From: Brassica napus
Taxonomy: Eukaryota; Streptophyta; Magnoliopsida; Brassicales; Brassicaceae
Assembly: GCF_020379485.1 (NCBI RefSeq)
Contig: NW_026014699.1
Coordinates: 558,001-622,000, forward strand
DNA length: 64,000 nt
Direction of reading: 5' to 3'
Below the pieces are notes generated by a model. That model did not search any database, had not been told where the DNA came from, and worked only from the letters and a program-made list of their open reading frames with translations. Both the position numbers and the translations under genes were made by a program. Below, piece by piece: positions 31,178 through 41,600 of the stretch (position 1 is the first letter of the stretch; every line of letters starts with the position of its first letter).

Positions 31178-31790
31178 TGTTGAGATGAAGATCAAGAAGT
31201 GGATGTTGAAATGAGTTGAGTACAATGTATGAGAAGGCATAAGGAGTTAAGAGACTGAAAGGGATGAGACTTTGGGAGAGTTTGTGATCAGCCATAGCCG
31301 TACAATCCGTACAGAAGGAACTGGCCGTACACATCAAGGATGATCACAAACATTAACCAAAGGTGAAAGTTAAAATGAGGAGTTAGAGTGGTAAAAGGTG
31401 AATGCCTTTAGTCTTGGAGAAGAATCAGCCCATTGGAGAAGGATAAGGCTCGCGGTGACAGCCTGTCTCATGCTGGAAAGGTAAAGCAAAAGCAAAGATA
31501 CCTTACACATGTGAGAACAGCCATTGGATCAATTCAAAATCGAGTCTAGCTTCTGTATTGACTTCACATGCTTTACCTTATCCTTAGAGTCTTGGAAACC
31601 CTTGTATCCTGAACTATAAATTGTAACCTCTCTGATTAATAAAGACTAATCTGAGTTTTGAGTCTATCTCTCTCTAATCTTTCTACTCTCTCTCATTACT
31701 CTAATCTCTTAATTCTCTTAATCTACTTACTCAAATCAATCTTATTCTCTCTTAATCCACGTTCTACACTCACTAAATCAAAATCAAATA
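31178..31790 (+). repeat. Element C 3' LTR
   Basis: 613 bp, same as the 5' LTR by eye, followed by CCAAA and satellite. Confidence 0.95.
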
Positions 31791-32796
31791 CCAAACAGGA
31801 AAAGTGGGATCACCTGATTCGAAAGTGGGATAGCTTCTTCATCCTAACTCCTATGAGATTAATTCAACTTCCTAATGGTTCTCCACTACTTTATGTAACA
31901 AAATCAAGCTTCTTACATCAAGATTCATCCTTGTTTGATTAGAATGACAAAGAAGCTATCATATTCCCAAACAGAAAAAGTGGGATCACCTGATTTGAAA
32001 GTGGGATAGCTTCTTCATCCTAACTCCTATGAAATTTATTCAACTTCCTAGTGATTCTCCATTACTATATGTATCAAAATCAAGCTTCTTACATCGCGAT
32101 TCATCCTGTTTTGATTAGAATGACAAGGAAGCTGTCATATTCCCAAACAGGAAAACTGGGATCACCTGATTTGAAAGTGGGATAGCTTCTTCATCCTAAC
32201 TCCTATGAGATTTATTCAACTTCCTAGTGATTCTCCATTACTCTATGTGTCAAAATCAAACTTCTTACATCGTGATTCATCTTGGTCTGATTAGAATGAC
32301 AAGGAAGCTGTCATATTCCCAAACAGGAAAACTGGGATCACCTGATTTGAAAGTGGGATAGCTTCTTCATCCTAACTCCTATGAGATTTATTCAACTTCC
32401 TAATGGTTCTCCACTACTTTATGTATCCAATTCAAGCTTCTTACATCATGATTCATCCTGGTTTGATTAGAATGACAAAGAAGCTGTCATATTCCCAAAC
32501 AGGAAAATTGGGATCACCTGATTTGAAAGTGGGACAGCTTCTTCATCCTAACTCCTATGAGATTTATTCAACTTTCTAATGATTCTCCATTACTTTATGT
32601 ATCAAAATCAAGCTTCTTACGTCGCGATTCATCCTGGTTTGATTAGAATGACAAGGAAGCTGTCATATTTCCAAACAGGAAAACTGGGATCACCTAATTT
32701 GAAAGTGGGATAGCTTCTTCATCCTAACTCCTATGAGATTTATTCAACTTCCTAATGGTTCTCCACTACTTTATGTATCCAATTCAAGCTTCTTAG
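31791..32796 (+). repeat. Centromeric 176-bp satellite, about 5.7 monomers
   Basis: Tandem monomers with the words CTTCTTACATC, ATTCCCAAACAGGAAAA and CCTAACTCCTATGA, one AAGCTT in most monomers. It runs from the end of element C to the CTTAG target duplication of element F. It includes the variant monomer that matches the scrap at 20028-20159. Confidence 0.96.
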
Positions 32797-33360
32797 TGTT
32801 AAATAAAAGGAGAAAAGAGACATCAAGGTGAAGGCATGAAGGGATGAGAGGATTCTGAATAAGGAATCAGTACATGAGGGATGTCCGTACAAGCCAAGGC
32901 CGTACAAGTGAGGCCGTACACTTAGGGAAAGAGAATCATCCTAAAGTTACCCAAGTGGAGTTACCGTGAGAGATTAACCTTGTTACAGCCTTATCCTGAT
33001 CAGTCCGTTAAGGGAAGAAGACCAGCGCGTCTCTAGCTGTTCCAGGCTGTAAAGCAAACAGCATCTTGGTCTTAGATGCCAAGATACCAAAGCGTGTAAG
33101 CTCTCCCATTGGATCCTTTCAAATGGACGCTCCTCTTCCCCTTTGACTCCACATGCTTATGCTTTCCCTAATGTTTAACCTAGTGTCTCTCTCCCTTACT
33201 ATATAACTTGTAATCTGCTTGATTAATGATATACATGAGTTTATGAGTCTCTCTCTCTCTAGTTCATCATGATAATCTCATACACTTTCTCTTAAACACT
33301 CTAATCTCTCTTAAATCTCTCTTAGACTTCTCAATACCTTTCATATTCTCTAAAGTCATA
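32797..33360 (+). repeat. Element F 5' LTR
   Basis: 564 bp. Putative TATA box TATATAAC at 33200-33207. It ends AGTCATA directly at the primer site. Confidence 0.95.
32886..32919. promoter_or_regulatory. Cluster of three CGTAC boxes in the element F LTR
   Basis: CGTAC at 32886, 32901 and 32915. The first reads TCCGTACAA, an exact match to TNCGTACAA; the second reads GCCGTACAA. Repeated in the 3' LTR near 38148-38181. Confidence 0.58.
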
Positions 33361-33378
33361 TGGTATCAGAGCCAGGTT
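33361..33378 (+). other. Primer binding site of element F (initiator tRNA-Met)
   Basis: TGGTATCAGAGCCAGGTT immediately after the LTR; an 18-base complement to initiator tRNA-Met. Confidence 0.9.
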
Positions 33379-33464
33379 GGCTGTGGTATTGAGATCGTGT
33401 GTTCTTCAGCTTCAGATAAAAGTTCTTTCTTGTGAGATTCTAAACCAAGTTCAAGCAAATCAAG

Positions 33465-36400
33465 ATGGGAGGAAACAAGGTGATTACGGTTCCGATTTCT
33501 CTCAAGGGTGGGGGAAACTACCTGTTGTGGTCTAGGCTTGTGAAGACAGCCATTGGGAGGCTAGGGTTATGGGGTCACATCACAGATGAAGCTCCAGCAC
33601 CAGTGGCCAGTGAGGAAGAAGGTGGAAGAGAGCTCGCGGTTGCTGATGGAAAGAAGTGGATTCAAGATGACTTGATGGTGCTATCTGTGCTGCAAGGATC
33701 TCTTGAAGAACATCTCTTGGAAGCCTACAGCTACTGTGAGACTCCAAAACACCTGTGGGAGGTACTCCAAAAGACTTTTGGGAACGTTACCAATCTGAAC
33801 CGTGTGTATGAGATCAAGAAAGCTATCAACACACTGGTACAAGATGGAGAGGAGTTCACCAAGCATTTGGGCAAGTATAGATCCTTGTGGTCTGAGCTTG
33901 AATCATTGAGGCCAAGCACGGCTGATCAAGAGCTACTCATGGAGAGGAGGGAGCAGGATCAGGTGTTTGGATTGCTGTTGACTTTGGATCCTCCGTTCAA
34001 TGATGTGATCAAACACATGTTGAGGATGCCAAGTCTTCCATCCATGGAGGAAGTGTGTGCGCAGCTCCAGAAGGAGGAAGGATCTCTTGGTCTCTTCGGA
34101 AGCAAGGGAGACTTAGCTCTAGCCAACAAGGCTGAGGAAGGAGCGCAAGCTAACCGTGCAGCATACAAGACTGATGAGAGGAGGTATGGTGATGAGAGGA
34201 GGTTTGGAGGCAACTGTGATCACTGCAAGAAGCCAGGACACAAGAGGAGCCAGTGCTGGATCCTTCATCCCCATCTCAAGCCGGCCAAGTTCAACAAGGA
34301 TCGAGAAGCCAGAGCTAACCTGTCTACTGAAGCAAGTGAAGCCGGTCCATCAGGAGCAGGCTCAAGTGCACAAGTGGGTGAAAGCGCAGGCAAGGCTATG
34401 GCAACTCACTACACGGCCGCAAAGAGTTTGGAGCATGAAGTGATCCGCAAATCTGACATTGATGCCCTCATCAAAGCTCTTAAGGAGTCTGGTACATTCG
34501 GAAACACTCTTGGTTACTCTTATACTGCTCATATGATGCCTAGGAATGAGAATAGGTTGATAGATATCATTGAGAAATTAAAACTGAGAAATGAATCACC
34601 TAGAACTCATCTTGCTAGAGGCATAAAACCATTGATTGTTGACTCTGGTGCATCTCATCACATGATTAGTGATGATAGCTTGATCAAAAACATAGAACCT
34701 GCTCATGGTCATGTAATGATTGCAAATGGAGATAGAATTCCCATTAAAGGTGTAGGAGACTTAAAGCTATTTGATAAGAACTCTAAAGCATTTTACATGC
34801 CTGATTTTACTTCTAATCTCTTATCTGTTAAAAGATGTACCAATGATCTACAATGCAATGTTATCTTTAGTCCTAACAATGTGACATTTCAGGATATTGA
34901 GAGCAATAAGTTGATCGGACAAGGAGTAACCAAGGGGGATCTTTATGTACTTGAAGACATTAACCCCATTTCTAGTTGTTTGCTGAGTTCTGTTTTAAGT
35001 AAAGGTGCATTATGGCATTCTAGGCTAGGACATCCACATGTTAGAGCCTTAAGCTTAATGTTTCCAGGTGTCATGTTTAAAAATAATGATTGTGAGGCTT
35101 GTATTTTGGGAAAACATTGTAAGACTGTCTTTAAAAGATCTACTACTATCTATGATAAGTGTTTTGATCTTGTTCACTCTGATGTATGGACTGCTCCCTG
35201 CTTATCTAGAGATAATTACAAGTACTTTGTCACATTTATAGATGAGAAATCTAAATACACCTGGATAACACTCATTAAAACAAAGGATAGGGTTCTTGAT
35301 GCATTTAAAAACTTCCAATCTTATGTATCTAACCAGTATAATGCCAAGATTAAGATTTTCAGGTCTGATAATGGTGGAGAATATACTGGCAATGCATTCA
35401 AGAGTCACCTAGCTCAACATGGGATTCTACATCAGACAAGTTGTCCATACACTCCTCAACAGAACGGTGTAGCTGAGAGAAAGAATAGACACCTAATGGA
35501 GGTGGCAAGGTCTATGATGTTTCATACAAGTGTGCCTAAGAGATTCTGGAGTGATGCTGTGATCTCGGCTTGTTATCTAATCAATAGGATACCAACCAAG
35601 ATCCTGGAAGATCAAGCTCCTTATGAAGTTTTAAACAGAAGCAAACCTGTGCTGGATCACTTAAGAGTCTTTGGATGCGTGTGCTTTGTACTTGTACCCG
35701 GGGAGCTAAGGAATAAGCTAGAAGCAAAGAGCACAAGAGCCATGTTCATTGGCTACTCAACGTCACAAAAGGGATACAAATGCTATGATTCAGAAGCCAG
35801 GAGAGTTCTTGTGTCTAGAGATGTGAAGTTCTTGGAGGATAAGAGCTTTTATGGAGATAGAAAGTGGGAAGATCTTGAAGATTTGTCTCAACCATCTGAT
35901 CGAGCTACAAGTCTTAGGCGTGTACTGGAAGGACTTGGAATCAACATGTCCCAGGATCAGCAACCATCAAAGGAGAATGAAGCTGAAGAACCATCACACC
36001 ATGATCATGAGGGGGGAAATGAGGCTGAGCCTGAAGATCATGAGGATCAAGACTCAGATAGTCATGGTCAAGGTGTGATACAAAGAGAGGAAGAATCCAT
36101 ACAAGAAGATCATGTGGAACCAATTGAACCAAATGAAGTAGAAAGAGAAGCAGTTCAGCCTACGGTGGTGCAGCCTACGGTGGTGGAGGTGGAACAAGCC
36201 CCATTAAGGAGAAGCACACGGCTGAAGAGAGATGCTTCCAACTGGGTAAACACGAGAGTGTACTACAATGCTCAAGCTGTGAAGCATCCCTCTCAGGCTG
36301 TGTGCTCATTTGCGAGCTACCCAAAGGAACATTGTGCATTCATTACAAGCTTAGATGAGAGCAGTGTACCAAGATCATATGAAGAAGCAATGTTACATGA

Positions 36401-37916
36401 AGATTGGAAAGAATCAGTGGGTGATGAAGCAAATGCTATGATAAAGAATGACACTTGGTTTGAAAGTGAGTTACCAAGAGGGAAGAAGGCAGTAACAAGC
36501 AAGTGGATATTCACTATCAAGTATCTACCTGATGGAACTATTGAGAGGAAGAAGACAAGACTGGTGGCTAGAGGATACACTCAAACATATGGGGAAGACT
36601 ACATTGATACCTTTGCCCCTGTTGCCAAACTCCATACCATAAGAATTGTACTATCTCTTGCTGTGAATCTTGAGTGGGAGCTTTGGCAGATGGATGTGAA
36701 GAATGCCTTTCTTCAAGGAGAGCTAGAGGATGAAGTGTATATGTATCCACCACCGGGTCTAGAGCACCTTGTGAAACCTGGAAATGTATTGAGACTCAAG
36801 AAGGCTATCTATGGGCTGAAGCAATCTCCTAGAGCATGGTATAACAAGCTGAGCACTACCTTAAATGGGCGTGGGTTCAAGAAGTCTGAATTGGATCACA
36901 CTCTCTTCACTCTCACTACACCCTCAGGTATCATCTGTCTACTTGTATATGTTGATGACATTATCATAACAGGTAGTGATAAGGCTGGTATAAAAGCCAC
37001 AAAGGAGTTTTTGAAATCTGTGTTTGAAATCAAAGACTTAGGAGAAATGAAATACTTCCTTGGAATTGAGTTGTGTAGATCTAAGGAAGGATTGTTCATT
37101 TCCCAAAGGAAGTACACACTTGATCTTTTGAAAGATGCAGGTATACAAGGAGATAAGACAGCAAAGATGCCTCTTGAAGATGGATACAAGATTCCACGTG
37201 AGGGGGAGATTGAAGATAGCAAGGCCTTTCATGATCCAAAGCTATACAGGAAGCTAGTAGGGAAGCTCATCTACCTCACCATCACACGACCAGACATTTG
37301 CTTTGCTGTGAACCAAGTGAGCCAGCATATGCAAGTTCCAAAGGATCATCACTGGCGCATGGTGGAGAGACTGCTCTTGTATCTGAACGGGACATCAAGC
37401 CTTGGAGTTTGGATGGGATGCAACAAGAGTACTGAAGTAGTGGGATATTGTGATGCGGATTGGGCTGGAGATAGAGCAGACAGAAGATCAACCACTGGCT
37501 ACTGTACATTCATTGGAGGCAACTTGGTGACTTGGAAGAGCAAGAAGCAGAAAGTGGTGTCTTGTTCAAGTGCTGAAGCTGAGTATAGAGCAATGCTGAA
37601 GCTTACCAATGAGTTGGTATGGATCAAAGGGATCTTGAAGCATTTGGAGATAGAGCAAGCAACTCCAATGACTATGCATTGTGACAATCAAGCGGCTATA
37701 CACATTGCAACCAACTCAGTCTTCCATGAGAGAACCAAGCACATTGAAGTTGATTGTCACAAGGTGAGGCAGATGATTGTCTTGGGAGTAATCTTGCCAT
37801 GCTATACAAGGAGTGAGGATCAGTTAGCTGATGTCTTTACCAAAGCCGCGAGACAGAAGACCATGGAGTCCATTCACATCAGGCTAGGACTCCTGGATCT
37901 CACACCAAGTGGCTGA
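33465..37916 (+). CDS. Element F Gag-Pol polyprotein, full length
   Basis: 1,483 aa from the ATG at 33465 (MGGNKVITV). Domains by residue: copia gag (GGGNYLLWSRLV near residue 15; KHLWEVLQKTFGNVTNLNRVYEIKK about 105); zinc knuckle CDHCKKPGHKRSQC at about 250-263; protease DSGASHH at about 393; integrase finger WHSRLGHPH ... [10 protein letters not shown] from about 515; integrase core [20 protein letters not shown]; linker with a short VVQPTVVQPTVV repeat, ending RRSTRLKR; reverse transcriptase WIFTIKY, DVKNAFLQ, YVDD at 1162-1165; RNase H CDADWAG, EAEYRAM, CDNQAAI. No stop or frameshift. Close to D/E but a distinct family with its own LTR. Confidence 0.96.
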   Translation: MGGNKVITVPISLKGGGNYLLWSRLVKTAIGRLGLWGHITDEAPAPVASEEEGGRELAVADGKKWIQDDLMVLSVLQGSLEEHLLEAYSYCETPKHLWEVLQKTFGNVTNLNRVYEIKKAINTLVQDGEEFTKHLGKYRSLWSELESLRPSTADQELLMERREQDQVFGLLLTLDPPFNDVIKHMLRMPSLPSMEEVCAQLQKEEGSLGLFGSKGDLALANKAEEGAQANRAAYKTDERRYGDERRFGGNCDHCKKPGHKRSQCWILHPHLKPAKFNKDREARANLSTEASEAGPSGAGSSAQVGESAGKAMATHYTAAKSLEHEVIRKSDIDALIKALKESGTFGNTLGYSYTAHMMPRNENRLIDIIEKLKLRNESPRTHLARGIKPLIVDSGASHHMISDDSLIKNIEPAHGHVMIANGDRIPIKGVGDLKLFDKNSKAFYMPDFTSNLLSVKRCTNDLQCNVIFSPNNVTFQDIESNKLIGQGVTKGDLYVLEDINPISSCLLSSVLSKGALWHSRLGHPHVRALSLMFPGVMFKNNDCEACILGKHCKTVFKRSTTIYDKCFDLVHSDVWTAPCLSRDNYKYFVTFIDEKSKYTWITLIKTKDRVLDAFKNFQSYVSNQYNAKIKIFRSDNGGEYTGNAFKSHLAQHGILHQTSCPYTPQQNGVAERKNRHLMEVARSMMFHTSVPKRFWSDAVISACYLINRIPTKILEDQAPYEVLNRSKPVLDHLRVFGCVCFVLVPGELRNKLEAKSTRAMFIGYSTSQKGYKCYDSEARRVLVSRDVKFLEDKSFYGDRKWEDLEDLSQPSDRATSLRRVLEGLGINMSQDQQPSKENEAEEPSHHDHEGGNEAEPEDHEDQDSDSHGQGVIQREEESIQEDHVEPIEPNEVEREAVQPTVVQPTVVEVEQAPLRRSTRLKRDASNWVNTRVYYNAQAVKHPSQAVCSFASYPKEHCAFITSLDESSVPRSYEEAMLHEDWKESVGDEANAMIKNDTWFESELPRGKKAVTSKWIFTIKYLPDGTIERKKTRLVARGYTQTYGEDYIDTFAPVAKLHTIRIVLSLAVNLEWELWQMDVKNAFLQGELEDEVYMYPPPGLEHLVKPGNVLRLKKAIYGLKQSPRAWYNKLSTTLNGRGFKKSELDHTLFTLTTPSGIICLLVYVDDIIITGSDKAGIKATKEFLKSVFEIKDLGEMKYFLGIELCRSKEGLFISQRKYTLDLLKDAGIQGDKTAKMPLEDGYKIPREGEIEDSKAFHDPKLYRKLVGKLIYLTITRPDICFAVNQVSQHMQVPKDHHWRMVERLLLYLNGTSSLGVWMGCNKSTEVVGYCDADWAGDRADRRSTTGYCTFIGGNLVTWKSKKQKVVSCSSAEAEYRAMLKLTNELVWIKGILKHLEIEQATPMTMHCDNQAAIHIATNSVFHERTKHIEVDCHKVRQMIVLGVILPCYTRSEDQLADVFTKAARQKTMESIHIRLGLLDLTPSG

Positions 37917-37924
37917 GTCCCCTT

Positions 37925-38058
37925 AGCCATGAGTTCTTCACTCTTTTTCCCTCATCAAAGTTTTGTCCCAATGGGTTTTCTTTGGTGAGGTTTTTAATGA
38001 GGAAGATCTCATGGCCTTTCCAAGCTTAGCTTTGCAAGAGTCTAAGCTTGAGGGGGAG
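37925..38058 (+). other. Element F 3' hairpin module and polypurine tract
   Basis: Outer arms AGCCATGAGTTCTTC / GAAGATCTCATGGCC; inner arms CATCAAAG / CTTTGGTG around TTTTGTCCCAATGGGTTTT; second hairpin CAAGCTTAG / CTAAGCTTG (38021-38050); polypurine tract AAGCTTGAGGGGGAG (38044-38058). Confidence 0.85.
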
Positions 38059-38622
38059 TGTTAAATAAAAGGAGAGAAGAGACATCAAGGTGAAGGCATG
38101 AAGGGATGAGAGGATTCTGAATAAGGAATCAGTACATGAGGGATGTCCGTACAAGCCAAGGCCGTACAAGTGAGGCCGTACACTTAGGGAAAGAGGATCA
38201 TCCTAAAGTTACCCAAGTGGAGTTACCGTGAGAGATTAACCTTGTTACAGCCTTATCCTGATCAGTCCGTTAAGGGAAGAAGACCAGCGCGTCTCTAGCT
38301 GTTCCAGGCTGTAAAGCAAACAGCATCTTGGTCTTAGATGCCAAGATACCAAAGCGTGTAAGCTCTCCCATTGGATCCTTTCAAATGGACGCTCCTCTTC
38401 CCCTTTGACTCCACATGCTTATGCTTTCCCTAATGTTTAACCTAGTGTCTCTCTCCCTTACTATATAACTTGTAATCTGCTTGATTAATGATATACATGA
38501 GTTTATGAGTCTCTCTCTCTCTAGTTCATCATGATAATCTCATACACTTTCTCTTAAACACTCTAATCTCTCTTAAATCTCTCTTAGACTTCTCAATACC
38601 TTTCATATTCTCTAAAGTCATA
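38059..38622 (+). repeat. Element F 3' LTR
   Basis: 564 bp, near-identical to the 5' LTR, followed by CTTAG and satellite. Confidence 0.95.
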
Positions 38623-41600
38623 CTTAGATCACGATTCATCCTGGTTTGATTAGAATGACAAAGAAGCTGTCATATTCCCAAACAGGAAAACTGGGATCAC
38701 CTGATTTTGAAAGTGGGATAGCTTCTTCATCCTAACTCCTATGAGATTTATTCAACTTCCTAGTGATTCTCCATTACTTTATGTATCAAAATCAAGCTTC
38801 TTACATCACGATTCATCCTGGTTCGATTAAAATGACAAGGAAGCTGTTATATTCCCAAACAGGAAAACTAGGATCACATGATTTGAAAGTGGGATAGCTT
38901 CTTCATCCTAACTCCTATGAGATTTATTCAACTTCCTAGTGATTCTCCATTACTTTATGTATCAAAATCAAGCTTCTTACATCGCGATTCATCCTGGTTT
39001 GATTAGAATAACAAGGAAGCTGTCATATTCCCAAACAGGAAAACTGGGATCACGTGATTTGAAAGTGGGATAGCTTCTTCATCCTAACTCCTATGAGATT
39101 TATTCAACTTCCTAGTGGTTCTCCACTACTTTATGTATCCAATCAAGCTTCTTACATCATCGATTCATCCTGGTTTGATTAGAATAACAAGGAAGCTGTC
39201 ATATTCCCAAACAGGAAAACTGGGATCACCTGATTTGAAAGTGGGATAGCTTCTTCATCCTAACTCCTATGAGATTTATTCAACTTTCTAATGGTTCTCC
39301 ACTACTTTATGTATCCAAATAAAGCTTCTTACATCACGATTCATCCTGGTTTGATTAGAATGACAAAGAAGCTGTCATATTCCCAAACAAAAAAACTGGG
39401 ATCACCTGATTTGAAAGTGGGATAGCTTCTTCATCCTAACTCCTATGAGATTTATTCAACTTCCTAATGGTTCTCCACTACTTTATGTATCAAAATCAAG
39501 CTTCTTACATCGCGATTCATCCTGGTTTGATTAGAATGACAAAGAAGCTGTCATATTCCCAAACAGGAAAACTGGGATCACCTGATTTGAAAGTGGGATA
39601 GCTTCTTCATCCTAACTCCTATGAGATTTTTTCAACTTCCTAATGGTTCTCCACTACTTTATGTAACAAAATCAAGCTTCTTACATCGCGATTCATCCTG
39701 GTTTGATTAGAATGACAAAGAAGCTGTCATATTCCCAAACAGGAAAAGTGGGATCACCTGATTTGAAAGTGGGATAGCTTCTTCATCCTAACTCCTATGA
39801 AATTTATTCAACTTCCTAGTGATTCTCCATTACTATATGTATCAAAATCAAGCTTCTTACATCGCGATTCATCCTGTTTTGATTAGAATGACAAGGAAGC
39901 TGTCATATTCCCAAACAGGAAAACTGGGATCACCTGATTTGAAAGTGGGATAGCTTCTTCATCCTAACTCCTATGAGATTTATTCAACTTCCTAGTGATT
40001 CTCCATTACTTTATGTATCAAAATCAAGCTTCTTACATCGCGATTCATCCTGGTTTGATTAGAATGACAAGGAAGCTGTCATATTCCCAAACAGGAAAAC
40101 TGGGATCACCTGATTTGAAAGTGGGATAGCTTCTTCATCCTAACTCCTATGAGATTTATTCAACTTCCTAATGGTTCTCCACTACTTTATGTATCAAATT
40201 CAAGCTTCTTACATCGCGATTCATCCTGGTTTGATTAGAATGACAAAGAAGCTGTCATATTCCCAAACAGGAAAACTGGGATCACCTGATTTGAAAGTGG
40301 GATAGCTTCTTCATCCTAACTCCTATGAGATTTATTCAACTTCCTAGTGATTCTCCATTACTTTATGTATCAAAATCAAGCTTCTTACATCGCGATTCAT
40401 CCTGGTTTGATTAGAATGACAAGGAAGCTGTCATATTCCCAAACAGGAAAACTGGGATCACCTGATTTGAAAGTGGGATAGCTTCTTCATCCTAACTCCT
40501 ATGAGATTTATTCAACTTCCTAGTGATTCTCCACTACTTTATGTATCAAATCAAGCTTCTTACATCACGATTCATCCTGGTTTGATTAGAATGACAAAGA
40601 AGCTGTCATATTCCCAAACAGGAAAACTGGGATCACCTGATTTGAAAGTGGGATAGCTTCTTCATCCTAACTCCTATGAGATTTATTCAACTTCCTAGTG
40701 ATTCTCCATTACTTTATGTATCAAAATCAAGCTTCTTACATCGCGATTCATCCTGGTTTGATTAGAATGACAAGGAAGCTGTCATATTCCCAAACAGGAA
40801 AACTGGGATCACCTGATTTGAAAGTGGGATAGCTTCTTCATCCTAACTCCTATGAGATTTATTCAACTTCCTAGTGATTCTCCATTACTTTATGTATCAA
40901 AATCAAGCTTCTTACATCGCGATTCATCCTGGTTTGATTAGAATGACAAGGAAGCTGTCATATTCCCAAACAGGAAAACTGGGATCACCTGATTTGAAAG
41001 TGGGATAGCTTCTTCATCCTAACTCCTATGAGATTTATTCAACTTCCTAATGATTCTCCACTACTTTATGTATCCAAATCAAGCTTCTTACATCGCGATT
41101 CATCCTGGTTTGATTAGAATGACAAAGAAGCTGTCATATTCCCAAACAGAAAAACTGGGATCACCTGATTTGAAAGTGGGATAGCTTCTTCATCCTAACT
41201 CCTATGAGATTTATTCAACTTCCTAGTGATTCTCCACTACTTTATGTATCAAAATCAAGCTTCTTACATCGCGATTCATCCTGGTTTGATTAGAATGACA
41301 AAGAAGCTGTCATATTCCCAAACAGGAAAACTGGGATCACCTGATTTGAAAGTGGGATAGCTTCTTCATCCTAACTCCTATGAGATTTATTCAACTTCCT
41401 AATGATTCTCCACTACTTTATGTATCCAAATCAAGCTTCTTACATCGCGATTCATCCTGGTTTGATTAGAATGACAAAGAAGCTGTCATATTCCCAAACA
41501 GGAAAACTGGGATCACCTGATTTGAAAGTGGGATAGCTTCTTCATCCTAACTCCTATGAGATTTATTCAACTTCCTAGTGATTCTCCATTACTTTATGTA

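Larger units (their letters stand above)
20160..31790 (+). mobile_element. Element C: Ty1/copia with a shortened gag, split by element E
   Basis: Two 613-bp LTRs (20160-20772 and 31178-31790), TGTTGAGATGAAG ... ATCAAATA, identical by eye, flanked by the 5-bp duplication CCAAA (20155-20159 and 31791-31795) inside a satellite monomer. Primer site at 20773; gag-pol begins at 20907, is interrupted at 23564 by element E (duplication ATGCA), and resumes at 29558. C without E is about 5.6 kb. Apart from E the reading frame is continuous. Confidence 0.96.
32797..38622 (+). mobile_element. Element F: intact Ty1/copia in satellite
   Basis: 5,826 bp; 564-bp LTRs (32797-33360 and 38059-38622), TGTTAAATAAAAGG ... 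AAAGTCATA, with two differences seen by eye (AGGAGAAAAG/AGGAGAGAAG and AAAGAGAATC/AAAGAGGATC); target duplication CTTAG (32792-32796 and 38623-38627). Primer site, full-length polyprotein, hairpins and polypurine tract are present. It is somewhat older than A, C, D and G by LTR divergence. Confidence 0.97.
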
